Source: CAZCCV01 sp964497515 (GTDB lineage: Bacteria; Armatimonadota; UBA5829; DTLH01). Taken from it: a stretch of DNA of 27,444 bases. Below are positions 6,593 to 13,559 of the stretch, piece after piece (the stretch's first letter is position 1; each line of letters starts with the position of its first letter). The notes under the pieces were generated by a model that ran no database searches, was not told the DNA's origin, and saw only the letters and a list, made by a program, of their open reading frames with translations. Both the position numbers and the translations under genes were made by a program. Where the stretch lies: NCBI GenBank assembly GCA_964497515.1, contig CAZCCV010000032.1, positions 1 through 27,444 of the forward strand. The letters run 5' to 3'.

Positions 6593-8521
6593 TTACGCCA
6601 TACCCGGTTCTAACCTGGGTTTGGTCGTCTCTGTCACGTGTTTCTTTACAGGAACATCGGAGGCTTCTTCGCCTTCTTTGGTGATCTCCGGATGCATATA
6701 CTCGGGCAGCTTAGCCCCTTCCATAAGCGCCTGGAACTCTTCGCGCTCGAGAGCTTCCTTTTCGATGAGCACCCTGACAATTTCGTCCATTTTATCGCGG
6801 TTATCGGTAAGAAGCGCCTTAGCTCGCTGATAAGCCGCTTCGATGATTTTCCGAACTTCCTTGTCTATGGACATAGCAATCTCTTCACTGTAGTTGCGTT
6901 CGTCCATAATGTCTCTACCGAGGAATGGGTTGCCATGGCGTTTGCCGAGTGTGAGCGGGCCGAGTGTTTCACTCATTCCGAACTCGCAGACCATAGCCCG
7001 TGCGATCTCAGTGGCTCGGTCGAGGTCGTTATTCGCCCCTGTTGTAAGCTCGCCAAAGACCAACTGTTCGGCAACTCTGCCACCGAGAAGCCCGGCGATA
7101 TCGTCGAGCAGCTCGCTTTTGGTAGTCAGATACTTGTCCTGCAGCGGGAACATCATTGTGTAACCAAGCGCCATTCCACGCGGCAAAATCGATATCTTGT
7201 GCACCGGATCAGCAAGCGGAAGAACCTCCGATACGATGGCGTGACCAACTTCGTGGTAAGCCACCATTTCTTTTTCCTTATCACTAATGATTCGGCTCTT
7301 GCGCTCCGGACCAGCCACCACTCTATCGACTGCCTCGGCGAAATCCACCATAAAGATTTTGGTCTTTTCAAGCCTTGCAGCCAACAGAGCTGCTTCGTTC
7401 ACAACGTTAGCCAAGTCGGCACCAGAGAACCCGGGCGTTCGTCGGGCGAGCACCTCGAGATCCACATCATCCGCCAAAGGTTTGCCTCGAACGTGCACCT
7501 TAAGTATCGCCTCGCGGCCGACCGCATCGGGGTTATCGACAACAACCCGTCGGTCGAATCGGCCTGGGCGAAGCAGTGCGGGGTCGAGAACGTCTGGCCT
7601 GTTAGTCGCAGCAATCAGAATTACTCCAGCGTTGGGATCGAACCCATCCATCTCCACCAGCAACTGGTTGAGCGTCTGTTCACGTTCATCGTGACCACCG
7701 CCAAGACCTGCGCCACGCTGTCGGCCAACTGCGTCAATCTCATCGATGAACACCAAACTCGGGCGGTTCGCCTTCGCTGTATCAAACAGATCGCGCACTC
7801 TTGATGCACCGACTCCGACGAACATCTCTACAAAATCGGATCCGCTGATATGGAAGAATGGAACTCCCGCTTCCCCTGCTATGGCTCGTGCAAGGAGCGT
7901 CTTTCCACTTCCTGGAGGGCCCAGCAGCAGAACACCCTTGGGGATTTTTGCACCGAGCGCCTGAAACTTTTTAGCGTTTCTCAAAAACTCTACTACCTCT
8001 TGAAGCTCCTGTTTTGCCTCATCGACTCCGGCTACATCGTCGAAAGTGACCTTTGGCACACTTTCAGAAAGCCGCTTTGCTTTCGCGCGGCCGAACGACA
8101 TAGCCTGATTCCCACCGGCTTGCGCCTGCCTCATAAAGAATATGTAGAGCACCGCTATAAGCCCGAACGGAATCACTATCGAGAATACTAGGGTCTGTGT
8201 GAGATCCGACATTCCAGCATCTTCGATTTTGAACTTCACATTGTGATTTCTGAGCTCGGTATAGAAGTCCTTGTTAGCGTCGTCTTGCTGGAACAGTGTG
8301 ACCAGGAACTTCTTTCCGTTCTTCAGTTCGCCGTCGAAAATGTTTTTCCTGATGCTCCCACGCACAATATCGCCGCTCGTGGCATACTTCATGGCCGTGG
8401 TATAGTCTACGTTTTCTCTCCTTTCACCCCACTGACCAAATTGGCCACCACCGGAGCGAATGAGAACAAAAGCGAAGACAATAGCAGCGATTATAATAAG
8501 GTTTCTAAGGTATCGATTCAA
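6593..8521 (-). CDS. ftsH: ATP-dependent zinc metalloprotease FtsH
   Basis: Membrane-anchored AAA+ protease that extracts and degrades membrane and short-lived regulatory proteins as a hexamer. From the chosen start it has 642 residues, the usual length. Two membrane helices (about residues 8-21 and 109-131) flank the periplasmic domain. The ATPase follows with Walker A GPPGSGKT (201-208), Walker B VFIDEIDAVG and the second region of homology ATNRPDVLDPALLRPGRFDRR. The zinc site is H423-E-x-x-H427 with the downstream LDRATEIA acidic ligand. AGGAGG lies two bases before a GTG at 8525-8527 but eight bases before the TTG at 8519-8521. I therefore prefer TTG, which also gives the familiar MNRYLRN N-terminus. 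It is transcribed divergently from the pyr operon. Confidence 0.97.
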   Translation of the reverse strand: MNRYLRNLIIIAAIVFAFVLIRSGGGQFGQWGERRENVDYTTAMKYATSGDIVRGSIRKNIFDGELKNGKKFLVTLFQQDDANKDFYTELRNHNVKFKIEDAGMSDLTQTLVFSIVIPFGLIAVLYIFFMRQAQAGGNQAMSFGRAKAKRLSESVPKVTFDDVAGVDEAKQELQEVVEFLRNAKKFQALGAKIPKGVLLLGPPGSGKTLLARAIAGEAGVPFFHISGSDFVEMFVGVGASRVRDLFDTAKANRPSLVFIDEIDAVGRQRGAGLGGGHDEREQTLNQLLVEMDGFDPNAGVILIAATNRPDVLDPALLRPGRFDRRVVVDNPDAVGREAILKVHVRGKPLADDVDLEVLARRTPGFSGADLANVVNEAALLAARLEKTKIFMVDFAEAVDRVVAGPERKSRIISDKEKEMVAYHEVGHAIVSEVLPLADPVHKISILPRGMALGYTMMFPLQDKYLTTKSELLDDIAGLLGGRVAEQLVFGELTTGANNDLDRATEIARAMVCEFGMSETLGPLTLGKRHGNPFLGRDIMDERNYSEEIAMSIDKEVRKIIEAAYQRAKALLTDNRDKMDEIVRVLIEKEALEREEFQALMEGAKLPEYMHPEITKEGEEASDVPVKKHVTETTKPRLEPGMA

Positions 8522-8529
8522 GAACACGT

Positions 8530-8535
8530 CCTCCT
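8530..8535 (-). promoter_or_regulatory. Ribosome binding site deciding the ftsH start
   Basis: AGGAGG on the minus strand stands eight bases before TTG 8519-8521 but only two bases before the GTG two codons upstream, which points to the TTG as the real start. Confidence 0.65.
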
Positions 8536-8539
8536 GCTC

Positions 8540-8575
8540 CTGGCGAGCCGGACTGTCACTCCCGGCGCCCGCCAG
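8540..8575 (-). other. Structured 5' leader of ftsH
   Basis: Within the ftsH leader, CTGGCG (8540-8545) can pair with CGCCAG (8570-8575), and inside it GCCGG (8547-8551) pairs with CCGGC (8562-8566). This makes a two-tier GC-rich hairpin ending five bases upstream of the AGGAGG site. It has no T-run, so it is not a simple terminator. It could tune translation or message stability. Confidence 0.5.
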
Positions 8576-8585
8576 AACCAGTCAT

Positions 8586-8614
8586 ATTATACCACAGCGC
8601 AGGTGCGTTCACAA
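8586..8614 (-). promoter_or_regulatory. Promoter of ftsH with extended -10
   Basis: On the minus strand TTGTGA (8609-8614) and TATAAT (8586-8591) are 17 bases apart. TGG stands directly before the -10, giving the TGnTATAAT extended element that compensates for the weaker -35. Transcription would start near 8579, leaving a leader of about 58 bases. Confidence 0.7.
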
Positions 8615-8696
8615 CTCAATCGCCCACTACTGAGGTTGTTCAAGAAGCGTTGAAGTATGATCTGCTTAACATAATACCCAAGAGCGAAAATTGTTG

Positions 8697-8725
8697 TTGA
8701 CATAGCCCGACCAGACTGCTATAAT
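8697..8725 (+). promoter_or_regulatory. Perfect sigma-70-type promoter of the pyr operon
   Basis: TTGACA (8697-8702) and TATAAT (8720-8725) are both full consensus with a 17-base spacer. The start point would be near 8731, placing about 125 bases of regulatory leader ahead of pyrR. A maximal promoter combined with downstream attenuation is the usual logic of PyrR-controlled operons. Confidence 0.9.
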
Positions 8726-8741
8726 CCGAGAAATCAAAATG

Positions 8742-8772
8742 CCTTTAAGCAGGCCCTGTGAGGCTGGCAAGG
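8742..8772 (+). promoter_or_regulatory. PyrR-binding hairpin (anti-antiterminator)
   Basis: The RNA folds with lower stem CCTT/AAGG (8742-8745 with 8769-8772), a purine-rich internal bulge, and upper stem GCC/GGC (8753-8755 with 8762-8764). It closes on the hexaloop CTGTGA (8756-8761). The CNGNGA hexaloop and following GGCT-GGCAAGG match the known PyrR recognition element. With UMP or UTP bound, PyrR would stabilise this hairpin and allow the terminator to form. Confidence 0.85.
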
Positions 8773-8819
8773 TCGAGTCGAAATACTGGGATACATGCAT
8801 TATTTGCGCCTCCTTGCCA
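8765..8819 (+). promoter_or_regulatory. pyr antiterminator pairing
   Basis: TGGCAAGG (8765-8772) is perfectly complementary to CCTTGCCA (8812-8819), eight pairs. This fold takes bases from both the 3' side of the PyrR-binding hairpin and the 5' arm of the terminator. The three structures are therefore mutually exclusive, as an attenuation switch requires. It should form when pyrimidines are scarce and PyrR is not bound. Confidence 0.8.
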
Positions 8820-8838
8820 ACGAAGCAGGAGGCGTTTT
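8806..8838 (+). terminator. Attenuator terminator of the pyr leader
   Basis: CGCCTCCT (8807-8814) pairs with AGGAGGCG (8827-8834), eight perfect pairs, followed directly by TTTT. It lies about 20 bases before the pyrR start codon and is the regulated intrinsic terminator of the leader. Confidence 0.85.
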
Positions 8839-8856
8839 GTGCATTGGGGGGATGAT

Positions 8857-9423
8857 ATGCCAGAAAAAATCGACGGCAATCAGGTAATGGACGCGGATGA
8901 AATCCGCCGAGCAGTAATCCGCATCGCCCACGAGATAATCGAAAAGAACAAGGGAGCGGATAAGGTAGCCATAGTCGGCATCCAGCGCCGAGGAGTGCCC
9001 ATAGCATACAGGCTGGCTCAACTGATAGAACAGATTGAGGGCACCTCCGTCCCGGTTGGAAGCCTGAACGTCGCTCTCTACAGAGACGATTTTGCAACCA
9101 GAATTGCCCCTATTCCCGGCAAAACAGAACTCGATTTTGATGTTACAGACAAACGAATTGTCCTAGTGGATGAAGTAATATTCACTGGGCGGACTATTCG
9201 GTCGGCGCTCGCAGCAATAATGGATATGGGGCGCCCTGCAATGGTTCAGTTGGCTGTGCTGGTCGACCGCGGGCACAGAGAGCTTCCTATTAGAGCAGAC
9301 TACGTAGGCAAAAATCTTCCCACTGCCCGCAAAGAACGTGTTTTCGTTCACCTCAAAGAGACCGATGGCGAAGACAGGGTCGTTATTACTCGAGACGCCG
9401 GAGGAACAACCAGTGCCACTTAA
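8857..9423 (+). CDS. pyrR: Bifunctional pyr operon regulator / uracil phosphoribosyltransferase PyrR
   Basis: RNA-binding attenuation protein that senses UMP/UTP and binds the pyr leader; members usually also convert uracil and PRPP to UMP. It has 188 residues, the normal size. The phosphoribosyltransferase signature IVLVDEVIFTGRTIRSA covers about residues 101-117. The C-terminal RADYVGKNLPTARKERVFVHLKETDG block is characteristic of PyrR. The ATG at 8857 follows a G-rich ribosome binding site. An in-frame GTG at 8758 is rejected because it lies inside the PyrR-binding hairpin. It is the first gene of the operon and acts on the leader just upstream. Confidence 0.96.
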   Translation: MPEKIDGNQVMDADEIRRAVIRIAHEIIEKNKGADKVAIVGIQRRGVPIAYRLAQLIEQIEGTSVPVGSLNVALYRDDFATRIAPIPGKTELDFDVTDKRIVLVDEVIFTGRTIRSALAAIMDMGRPAMVQLAVLVDRGHRELPIRADYVGKNLPTARKERVFVHLKETDGEDRVVITRDAGGTTSAT

Positions 9424-9477
9424 CGCAAGAAGCTGGAAGTACCGACATTTTCCGTTCTGTATCAAGGAGGGAGCATG

Positions 9478-10422
9478 ATGGAAGGTCTGCTGGCGAGTAA
9501 GGATGTGCTGGGGCTGCAGGAAATGTCCCCCACGGAGATCCAACTCGTACTCGATACGGCATCATCTATGAAAGAGATTCTTGCGCGCCCAGTCAAGAAA
9601 GTTCCCACACTAAGAGGCAAGACGATATGCACGCTCTTCTACGAACCTAGCACTCGCACGAGAACCAGCTTCGAGATGGCAGCTAAAGCGCTTTCGGCTG
9701 ATGTATCGAGCATCGCAACTGCGACATCATCTATCAGCAAAGGCGAATCATTCAAGGACACCCTGCTCACACTTCAGGCAATGGGCGTTGATGCGTTTAT
9801 CATTCGACATCAGTCCGGGGGTGCACCGCACTACGCCGCTAAGATAGTGAGAGGCCACGTGCTTAATGCAGGCGACGGGATGCACGAACACCCCAGCCAG
9901 GGGCTGCTCGATATGCTGACTATTAGCGACGTCAAAGGCAAAATTGAAGGGCTGGTGGTTACTGTAGTAGGTGATATCCTTCACAGCAGAGTCGCTCGCT
10001 CCAACATATGGGGGCTGACGAAAATGGGAGCCACTGTGCGAATAGTAGGACCAAGCACTCTGCTTCCGATGGATATTAAAATGCTCCCTGTCGAAGTCTA
10101 TACCGATATCGACGCTGCAGTTGAAGGCGCAGACATTATAAATGTGCTTAGAATTCAGTTGGAACGTATGAACAGCGGATTCTTCCCTAGTGCTCGGGAG
10201 TACGCAAGGCTTTTTGGAATCAACAAAGAACGGCTGAAGAGAGCTAAGGCCGATGTGACGGTTATGCATCCTGGGCCAATCAACCGCGGTATTGAGATTA
10301 CACCCGACGTGGCAGATGGGGAGTATGCCGTAATTACGGATCAGGTGACAAACGGAGTGGCCATTCGAATGGCGCTTCTTTACCTTCTGCTGGGAGGTGG
10401 TAGTAGTGTGGTTGCTGCTTAA
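9478..10422 (+). CDS. pyrB: Aspartate carbamoyltransferase catalytic subunit
   Basis: Condenses carbamoyl phosphate with aspartate to form carbamoyl-aspartate, the committed step of UMP synthesis. The 314-residue length is typical. It carries the carbamoyl-phosphate loop STRTRTSFE (about residues 54-62), SSISKGESFKDT, HEHPSQGLLD and the aspartate-side VMHPGPINRGIEI near the C-terminus. AAGGAGG stands seven bases before the ATG at 9478; another ATG directly before it (9475) is only four bases away, so the start may be either. No regulatory subunit (pyrI) is present. The 3' end overlaps the start of pyrC. Confidence 0.96.
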   Translation: MEGLLASKDVLGLQEMSPTEIQLVLDTASSMKEILARPVKKVPTLRGKTICTLFYEPSTRTRTSFEMAAKALSADVSSIATATSSISKGESFKDTLLTLQAMGVDAFIIRHQSGGAPHYAAKIVRGHVLNAGDGMHEHPSQGLLDMLTISDVKGKIEGLVVTVVGDILHSRVARSNIWGLTKMGATVRIVGPSTLLPMDIKMLPVEVYTDIDAAVEGADIINVLRIQLERMNSGFFPSAREYARLFGINKERLKRAKADVTVMHPGPINRGIEITPDVADGEYAVITDQVTNGVAIRMALLYLLLGGGSSVVAA

Positions 10423-11755
10423 AGGCGGCCGGGTGGTTGACCCGTCGCAAGATATGGACGAAATAGCAGATATCCTCATTCAAAACGGGGAGATTGCGAA
10501 GATTGGCAGGATCAGTAGTCATCCTGTCGATGGTGAACCCGGAAGAGTCCTAGATGCAACTGGTAAAGTTCTCGCTCCTGGACTGATAGATATGCACGTC
10601 CACCTCCGTGAACCGGGAGACGAACACAAGGAGACCATCGAGACCGGCGCTGCCGCCGCACTTGCCGGAGGATTTACCACAGTGGTGGCTATGCCCAACA
10701 CCAAAGTCGTGCCGGATAACGCGAGCGTTGTGGACTTCATCCATCAAAAGGGAAAAGCAACACCCGTCAACGTGCTGGTTGCAGGTGCTCTTACCAAGGG
10801 GATGGAAGGTCGGGAAATGGCCGAACTTGGTGAACTGGTTGATGCAGGCGTGGTTGCCGTAAGCGATGATGGATACCCGATACAGGACTCGCTGATTATG
10901 CGCAGGGTAATGGAGTACTCTGGAATGCTGAACCTGCCGGTGCTAGTGCACTGTGAGGACAAGACACTATCAGCGGACGGAGTGATGAACGAAAGCATTG
11001 CTTCCACAATCATCGGTCTAAGAGGCATCCCAAACGCGGCTGAAGTGAGTATGGTCGAAAGGAACATTATGCTGGCAGAACTCGCAGGCTGCCACGTACA
11101 CATTCAGCACGTGTCGTGCGCGGAATCTGTGGAGTCTATTCGAAAAATGAAAGCAAGAGGAGCCAGAGTCACGGCAGAGACGTGCCCGCAGTACTTTGCA
11201 CTCACTGATGAAGCGCTGTCCGATTACGATACAAATGCCAAGTGCAACCCACCGCTTCGTACAGAAAAAGATGTGGAGGCGGTCAAGTGCGGACTCGCCG
11301 ATGGAACCATCGACATAATTGCAACCGACCATGCGCCGCACTCGGCCGAAGACAAGGAAGTTGAGATGCAGAGGGCTTCGTTTGGGATGGTCGGTCTTGA
11401 GACCGCGCTGGCACTCACTCTAACGAAACTGGTGGACGGAGGTGTGCTTTCGCTTTCTAAAGCATTGGAAAAACTCACCAGAGCTCCAGCCAAGGCCTTG
11501 GGGCTGCATAGAGGCACTCTAGTGGCAGGAGCGCCCGCTGATGTAGTAGTCTTTGACCCCGAGGCTGAAATCACGGTGGAGGCATCTGAGTTTAAGTCTA
11601 AAGGCAGAAACACCCCGTTTGATGGTTGGAAACTGAAGGGCGCTGTAGTGGCAACTATTGCTCAGGGCAGTTTAGCGTATGGAAGTTTGCCAGAAATCGT
11701 GCAGAAGAATAAATCTGCAGCTCGAGTTGGGGACGGGAGTGCCATTGATGGATGA
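10406..11755 (+). CDS. pyrC: Dihydroorotase (class I)
   Basis: Zinc amidohydrolase that cyclises carbamoyl-aspartate to dihydroorotate. It has 449 residues, somewhat longer than the common 420-430. Metal-binding residues are visible in DMHVHLREPG, VHCED, IQHVS and ATDHAPHS. GGGAGG at 10392-10397 sits eight bases before GTG 10406, which is therefore the preferred start. An earlier in-frame GTG at 10397 overlaps that site. The gene overlaps pyrB by 17 bases and its last codons overlap the pyrE start, so the three are probably translationally coupled. The C-terminus after the TIM barrel is a little extended and basic. Confidence 0.95.
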   Translation: MWLLLKGGRVVDPSQDMDEIADILIQNGEIAKIGRISSHPVDGEPGRVLDATGKVLAPGLIDMHVHLREPGDEHKETIETGAAAALAGGFTTVVAMPNTKVVPDNASVVDFIHQKGKATPVNVLVAGALTKGMEGREMAELGELVDAGVVAVSDDGYPIQDSLIMRRVMEYSGMLNLPVLVHCEDKTLSADGVMNESIASTIIGLRGIPNAAEVSMVERNIMLAELAGCHVHIQHVSCAESVESIRKMKARGARVTAETCPQYFALTDEALSDYDTNAKCNPPLRTEKDVEAVKCGLADGTIDIIATDHAPHSAEDKEVEMQRASFGMVGLETALALTLTKLVDGGVLSLSKALEKLTRAPAKALGLHRGTLVAGAPADVVVFDPEAEITVEASEFKSKGRNTPFDGWKLKGAVVATIAQGSLAYGSLPEIVQKNKSAARVGDGSAIDG

Positions 11756-12347
11756 CCTCTGTATAGCGCTCTTCGATGCGGGCTGTATTAAGTTCGGTGA
11801 ATTCAAGCTAAAGAGCGGCATTATGTCACCCGTCTATGCAGACTTCAGGGTTCTGGTGTCGAATCCCAAGCTCCTTTCGTTCGTGGCTGAACATATGGCG
11901 CGCAGATTGAACGGGCTGGAGTTTGACCGAATCGCCGCACTGCCGTACGCTGGTCTTCCTATTGGCGTGGCTCTCTCTCTCCAAGCCGGCGCTCCTATGA
12001 TTTACCCTCGCAAAGAGGCGAAAAGCTACGGCACGGCCAAGCTCATCGAAGGCGCTTATAAACAGGGAGAGACCGCGCTCATTGTAGATGATGTCATAAC
12101 TGACGGCGGGGCAAAACTTGAAGCTGTGAAGCCCCTGGAAGATGTGGGGCTTATTGTGAAGGATGTGTTGATCATCCTCGATAGAGAGCAGGGAGGACGT
12201 AAGATACTGGCAGATGCCGGCTATCGGTTGCACTCTCTTATTACACTGTCCGAAGCGCTCGACACCCTTGTTAAGCATGGCAAGGTATCTGAAGATATGC
12301 GCAAGCAAACGCTGGAGTTCATACGTGCTAACCAGTTTGGAAGCTAG
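11748..12347 (+). CDS. pyrE: Orotate phosphoribosyltransferase
   Basis: Transfers phosphoribose from PRPP to orotate, giving orotidine monophosphate. The 199 residues include FKLKSGIMSPVYADFR, the PYAGLPIG substrate loop, the flexible-loop YPRKEAKSYGTAKLIEG and the PRPP signature LIVDDVITDGGAKLEA. The start ATG overlaps the pyrC stop (ATGGATGA), and GGACGGGAG upstream acts as ribosome binding site. A 59-base gap before carA contains a small TGGCAG/CTGCCA stem-loop (12355-12375) without a T-run. Confidence 0.95.
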   Translation: MDDLCIALFDAGCIKFGEFKLKSGIMSPVYADFRVLVSNPKLLSFVAEHMARRLNGLEFDRIAALPYAGLPIGVALSLQAGAPMIYPRKEAKSYGTAKLIEGAYKQGETALIVDDVITDGGAKLEAVKPLEDVGLIVKDVLIILDREQGGRKILADAGYRLHSLITLSEALDTLVKHGKVSEDMRKQTLEFIRANQFGS

Positions 12348-12396
12348 GGACGAGTGGCAGATATGATTCCTGCCAATTGATCCCATTTCTCGGTTC

Positions 12397-12403
12397 GGAG
12401 GAA
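12397..12403 (+). promoter_or_regulatory. Ribosome binding site deciding the carA start
   Basis: GGAGGAA is positioned five bases (counted from GGAGG) before TTG 12407. It would lie inside the gene if the upstream in-frame TTG at 12377 were used. Confidence 0.7.
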
Positions 12404-12406
12404 GTT

Positions 12407-13495
12407 TTGAAAGCTATTCTCACACTCGAAGACGGCTCGGTGTTCGAAGGAATATCTATCGGTGTTCCGGGAACCACCTTTGGTGAAGTCGTCTTTTCCA
12501 CATCAATGACCGGCTATCAGGAGATGCTGACCGATCCAAGCTACGGAGGTCAGCTTCTTGCTCTTACATATCCTCTCGTCGGCAATTACGGTATTACTGA
12601 AACCGACAGTGAGTCTGAAAAACCACAGGTGGCGGGTTTCATAGTCAGACAAATGTGTGCAGAGCCCTCCAACTGGAGAAGCACTGAAAGCCTGCAGAGT
12701 TTTCTGACGAGACAGAGTGTGGTAGGTATCGAAGGAATAGATACCAGAAAGCTCGCAAAGCATATTCGGACAAACGGCGTGATGATGGGTGCAATATCTA
12801 CAGAGCATTCCTCAAGCGAACTGAAAGAGAGAATCCAAGAGCAACAGAGCTATTCTAAGGCCGATTTAGCAAAGCTTGTCTCTTGCAATAGAGCCGGCGA
12901 ATGGATGGGTGAGAGTGATGCACCTGAGCCGCACGGAACGATTGCCGTTTTAGACTGTGGGGTCAGAAGGAGCATACTGCAGGATATCCGATCACTAGGC
13001 TACAGGATCAATCTCTTTCCTTGTGGCACAAAATCCGAGGAGATTCTTGCGGCAGAACCGTGTGGGATTGTGATATCACCGGGCCCCGGAAATCCTGAGA
13101 ATCTGGGATATGTAGCGCAGGAAGTCAAGAAACTGATCGGAAAGAAGCCGATGCTCGGTGTCGGCCTGGGACACCAGCTTCTGTCGATGGCGCTCGGCGG
13201 ACGGACTGTCAAACTGAAGTTTGGCCATAGAGGGTCAAACCATCCGGTTAAAGATACCGCAAGCGGCAAAGTGCACATCACCAATCAGAACCACGGTTAC
13301 GCTGTAGATCCGGAGTCGCTCGCGGGCACTGGAGCAGAAATCAAAATGGTGAGCTTAAACGATGGCTCCGTGGAAGGATTACAAATTAAAGACCTCAAAG
13401 TCTTTTCGATTCAGTATTACCCGGAAGGAAAACCTGAAGAGAAAGATAGAGCTCAGTTGTTCGTTGACTTTGTAAAATCGTTGGAGAGTTGCTAG
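12407..13495 (+). CDS. carA: Carbamoyl-phosphate synthase small chain with degenerate glutaminase site
   Basis: Normally hydrolyses glutamine and passes ammonia to CarB. The 362-residue protein begins MKAILTLEDGSVFEG, the standard CarA N-terminus, from a TTG start. The N-terminal domain is intact, as are FGHRGSNHPVK and NQNHGYAV of the class I amidotransferase domain. The nucleophile motif GICLGHQ, however, reads GVGLGHQ (Gly253, codon GGC 13163-13165). The catalytic HPE reads YPE (Tyr338, codon TAC 13418-13420; Glu340 kept). Both residues of the Cys-His pair (Cys269/His353 in E. coli) are absent although the frame and fold are preserved. I infer that the subunit is structural and the enzyme uses free ammonia. 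The gene lies 64 bases before carB, as expected for a working complex. Confidence 0.93.
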   Translation: MKAILTLEDGSVFEGISIGVPGTTFGEVVFSTSMTGYQEMLTDPSYGGQLLALTYPLVGNYGITETDSESEKPQVAGFIVRQMCAEPSNWRSTESLQSFLTRQSVVGIEGIDTRKLAKHIRTNGVMMGAISTEHSSSELKERIQEQQSYSKADLAKLVSCNRAGEWMGESDAPEPHGTIAVLDCGVRRSILQDIRSLGYRINLFPCGTKSEEILAAEPCGIVISPGPGNPENLGYVAQEVKKLIGKKPMLGVGLGHQLLSMALGGRTVKLKFGHRGSNHPVKDTASGKVHITNQNHGYAVDPESLAGTGAEIKMVSLNDGSVEGLQIKDLKVFSIQYYPEGKPEEKDRAQLFVDFVKSLESC

Positions 13496-13559
13496 AGGCT
13501 CTTCTTACGGATATAGATAGACTGCCGGCAAAAGGATTTGGCGCAGGAACAGGAGTAAT

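Noticed and set aside
6638..7804. Long plus-strand open frame of 388 codons opposite ftsH
   Set aside because: It lies wholly antisense to the unmistakable ftsH gene, has no ribosome site or family-like motifs, and arises from codon bias on the opposite strand.
8758..8856. Longer PyrR beginning at GTG 8758
   Set aside because: The extension would be encoded by the PyrR-binding hairpin and terminator, is not conserved, and ATG 8857 has its own ribosome site.
9748..10479. Minus-strand open frame of 243 codons opposite pyrB and the pyrC start
   Set aside because: Shadow of strongly conserved pyrB sequence; no start context or homology pattern.
12355..12375. TGGCAG/CTGCCA hairpin between pyrE and carA
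   Set aside because: Six pairs without a T-run; too weak to call a terminator or processing site.
12407..13495. carA as a pseudogene
   Set aside because: The reading frame, length, N-terminal domain and most amidotransferase motifs are intact and the gene is in a complete operon; only the two catalytic residues differ, which fits altered function better than decay.
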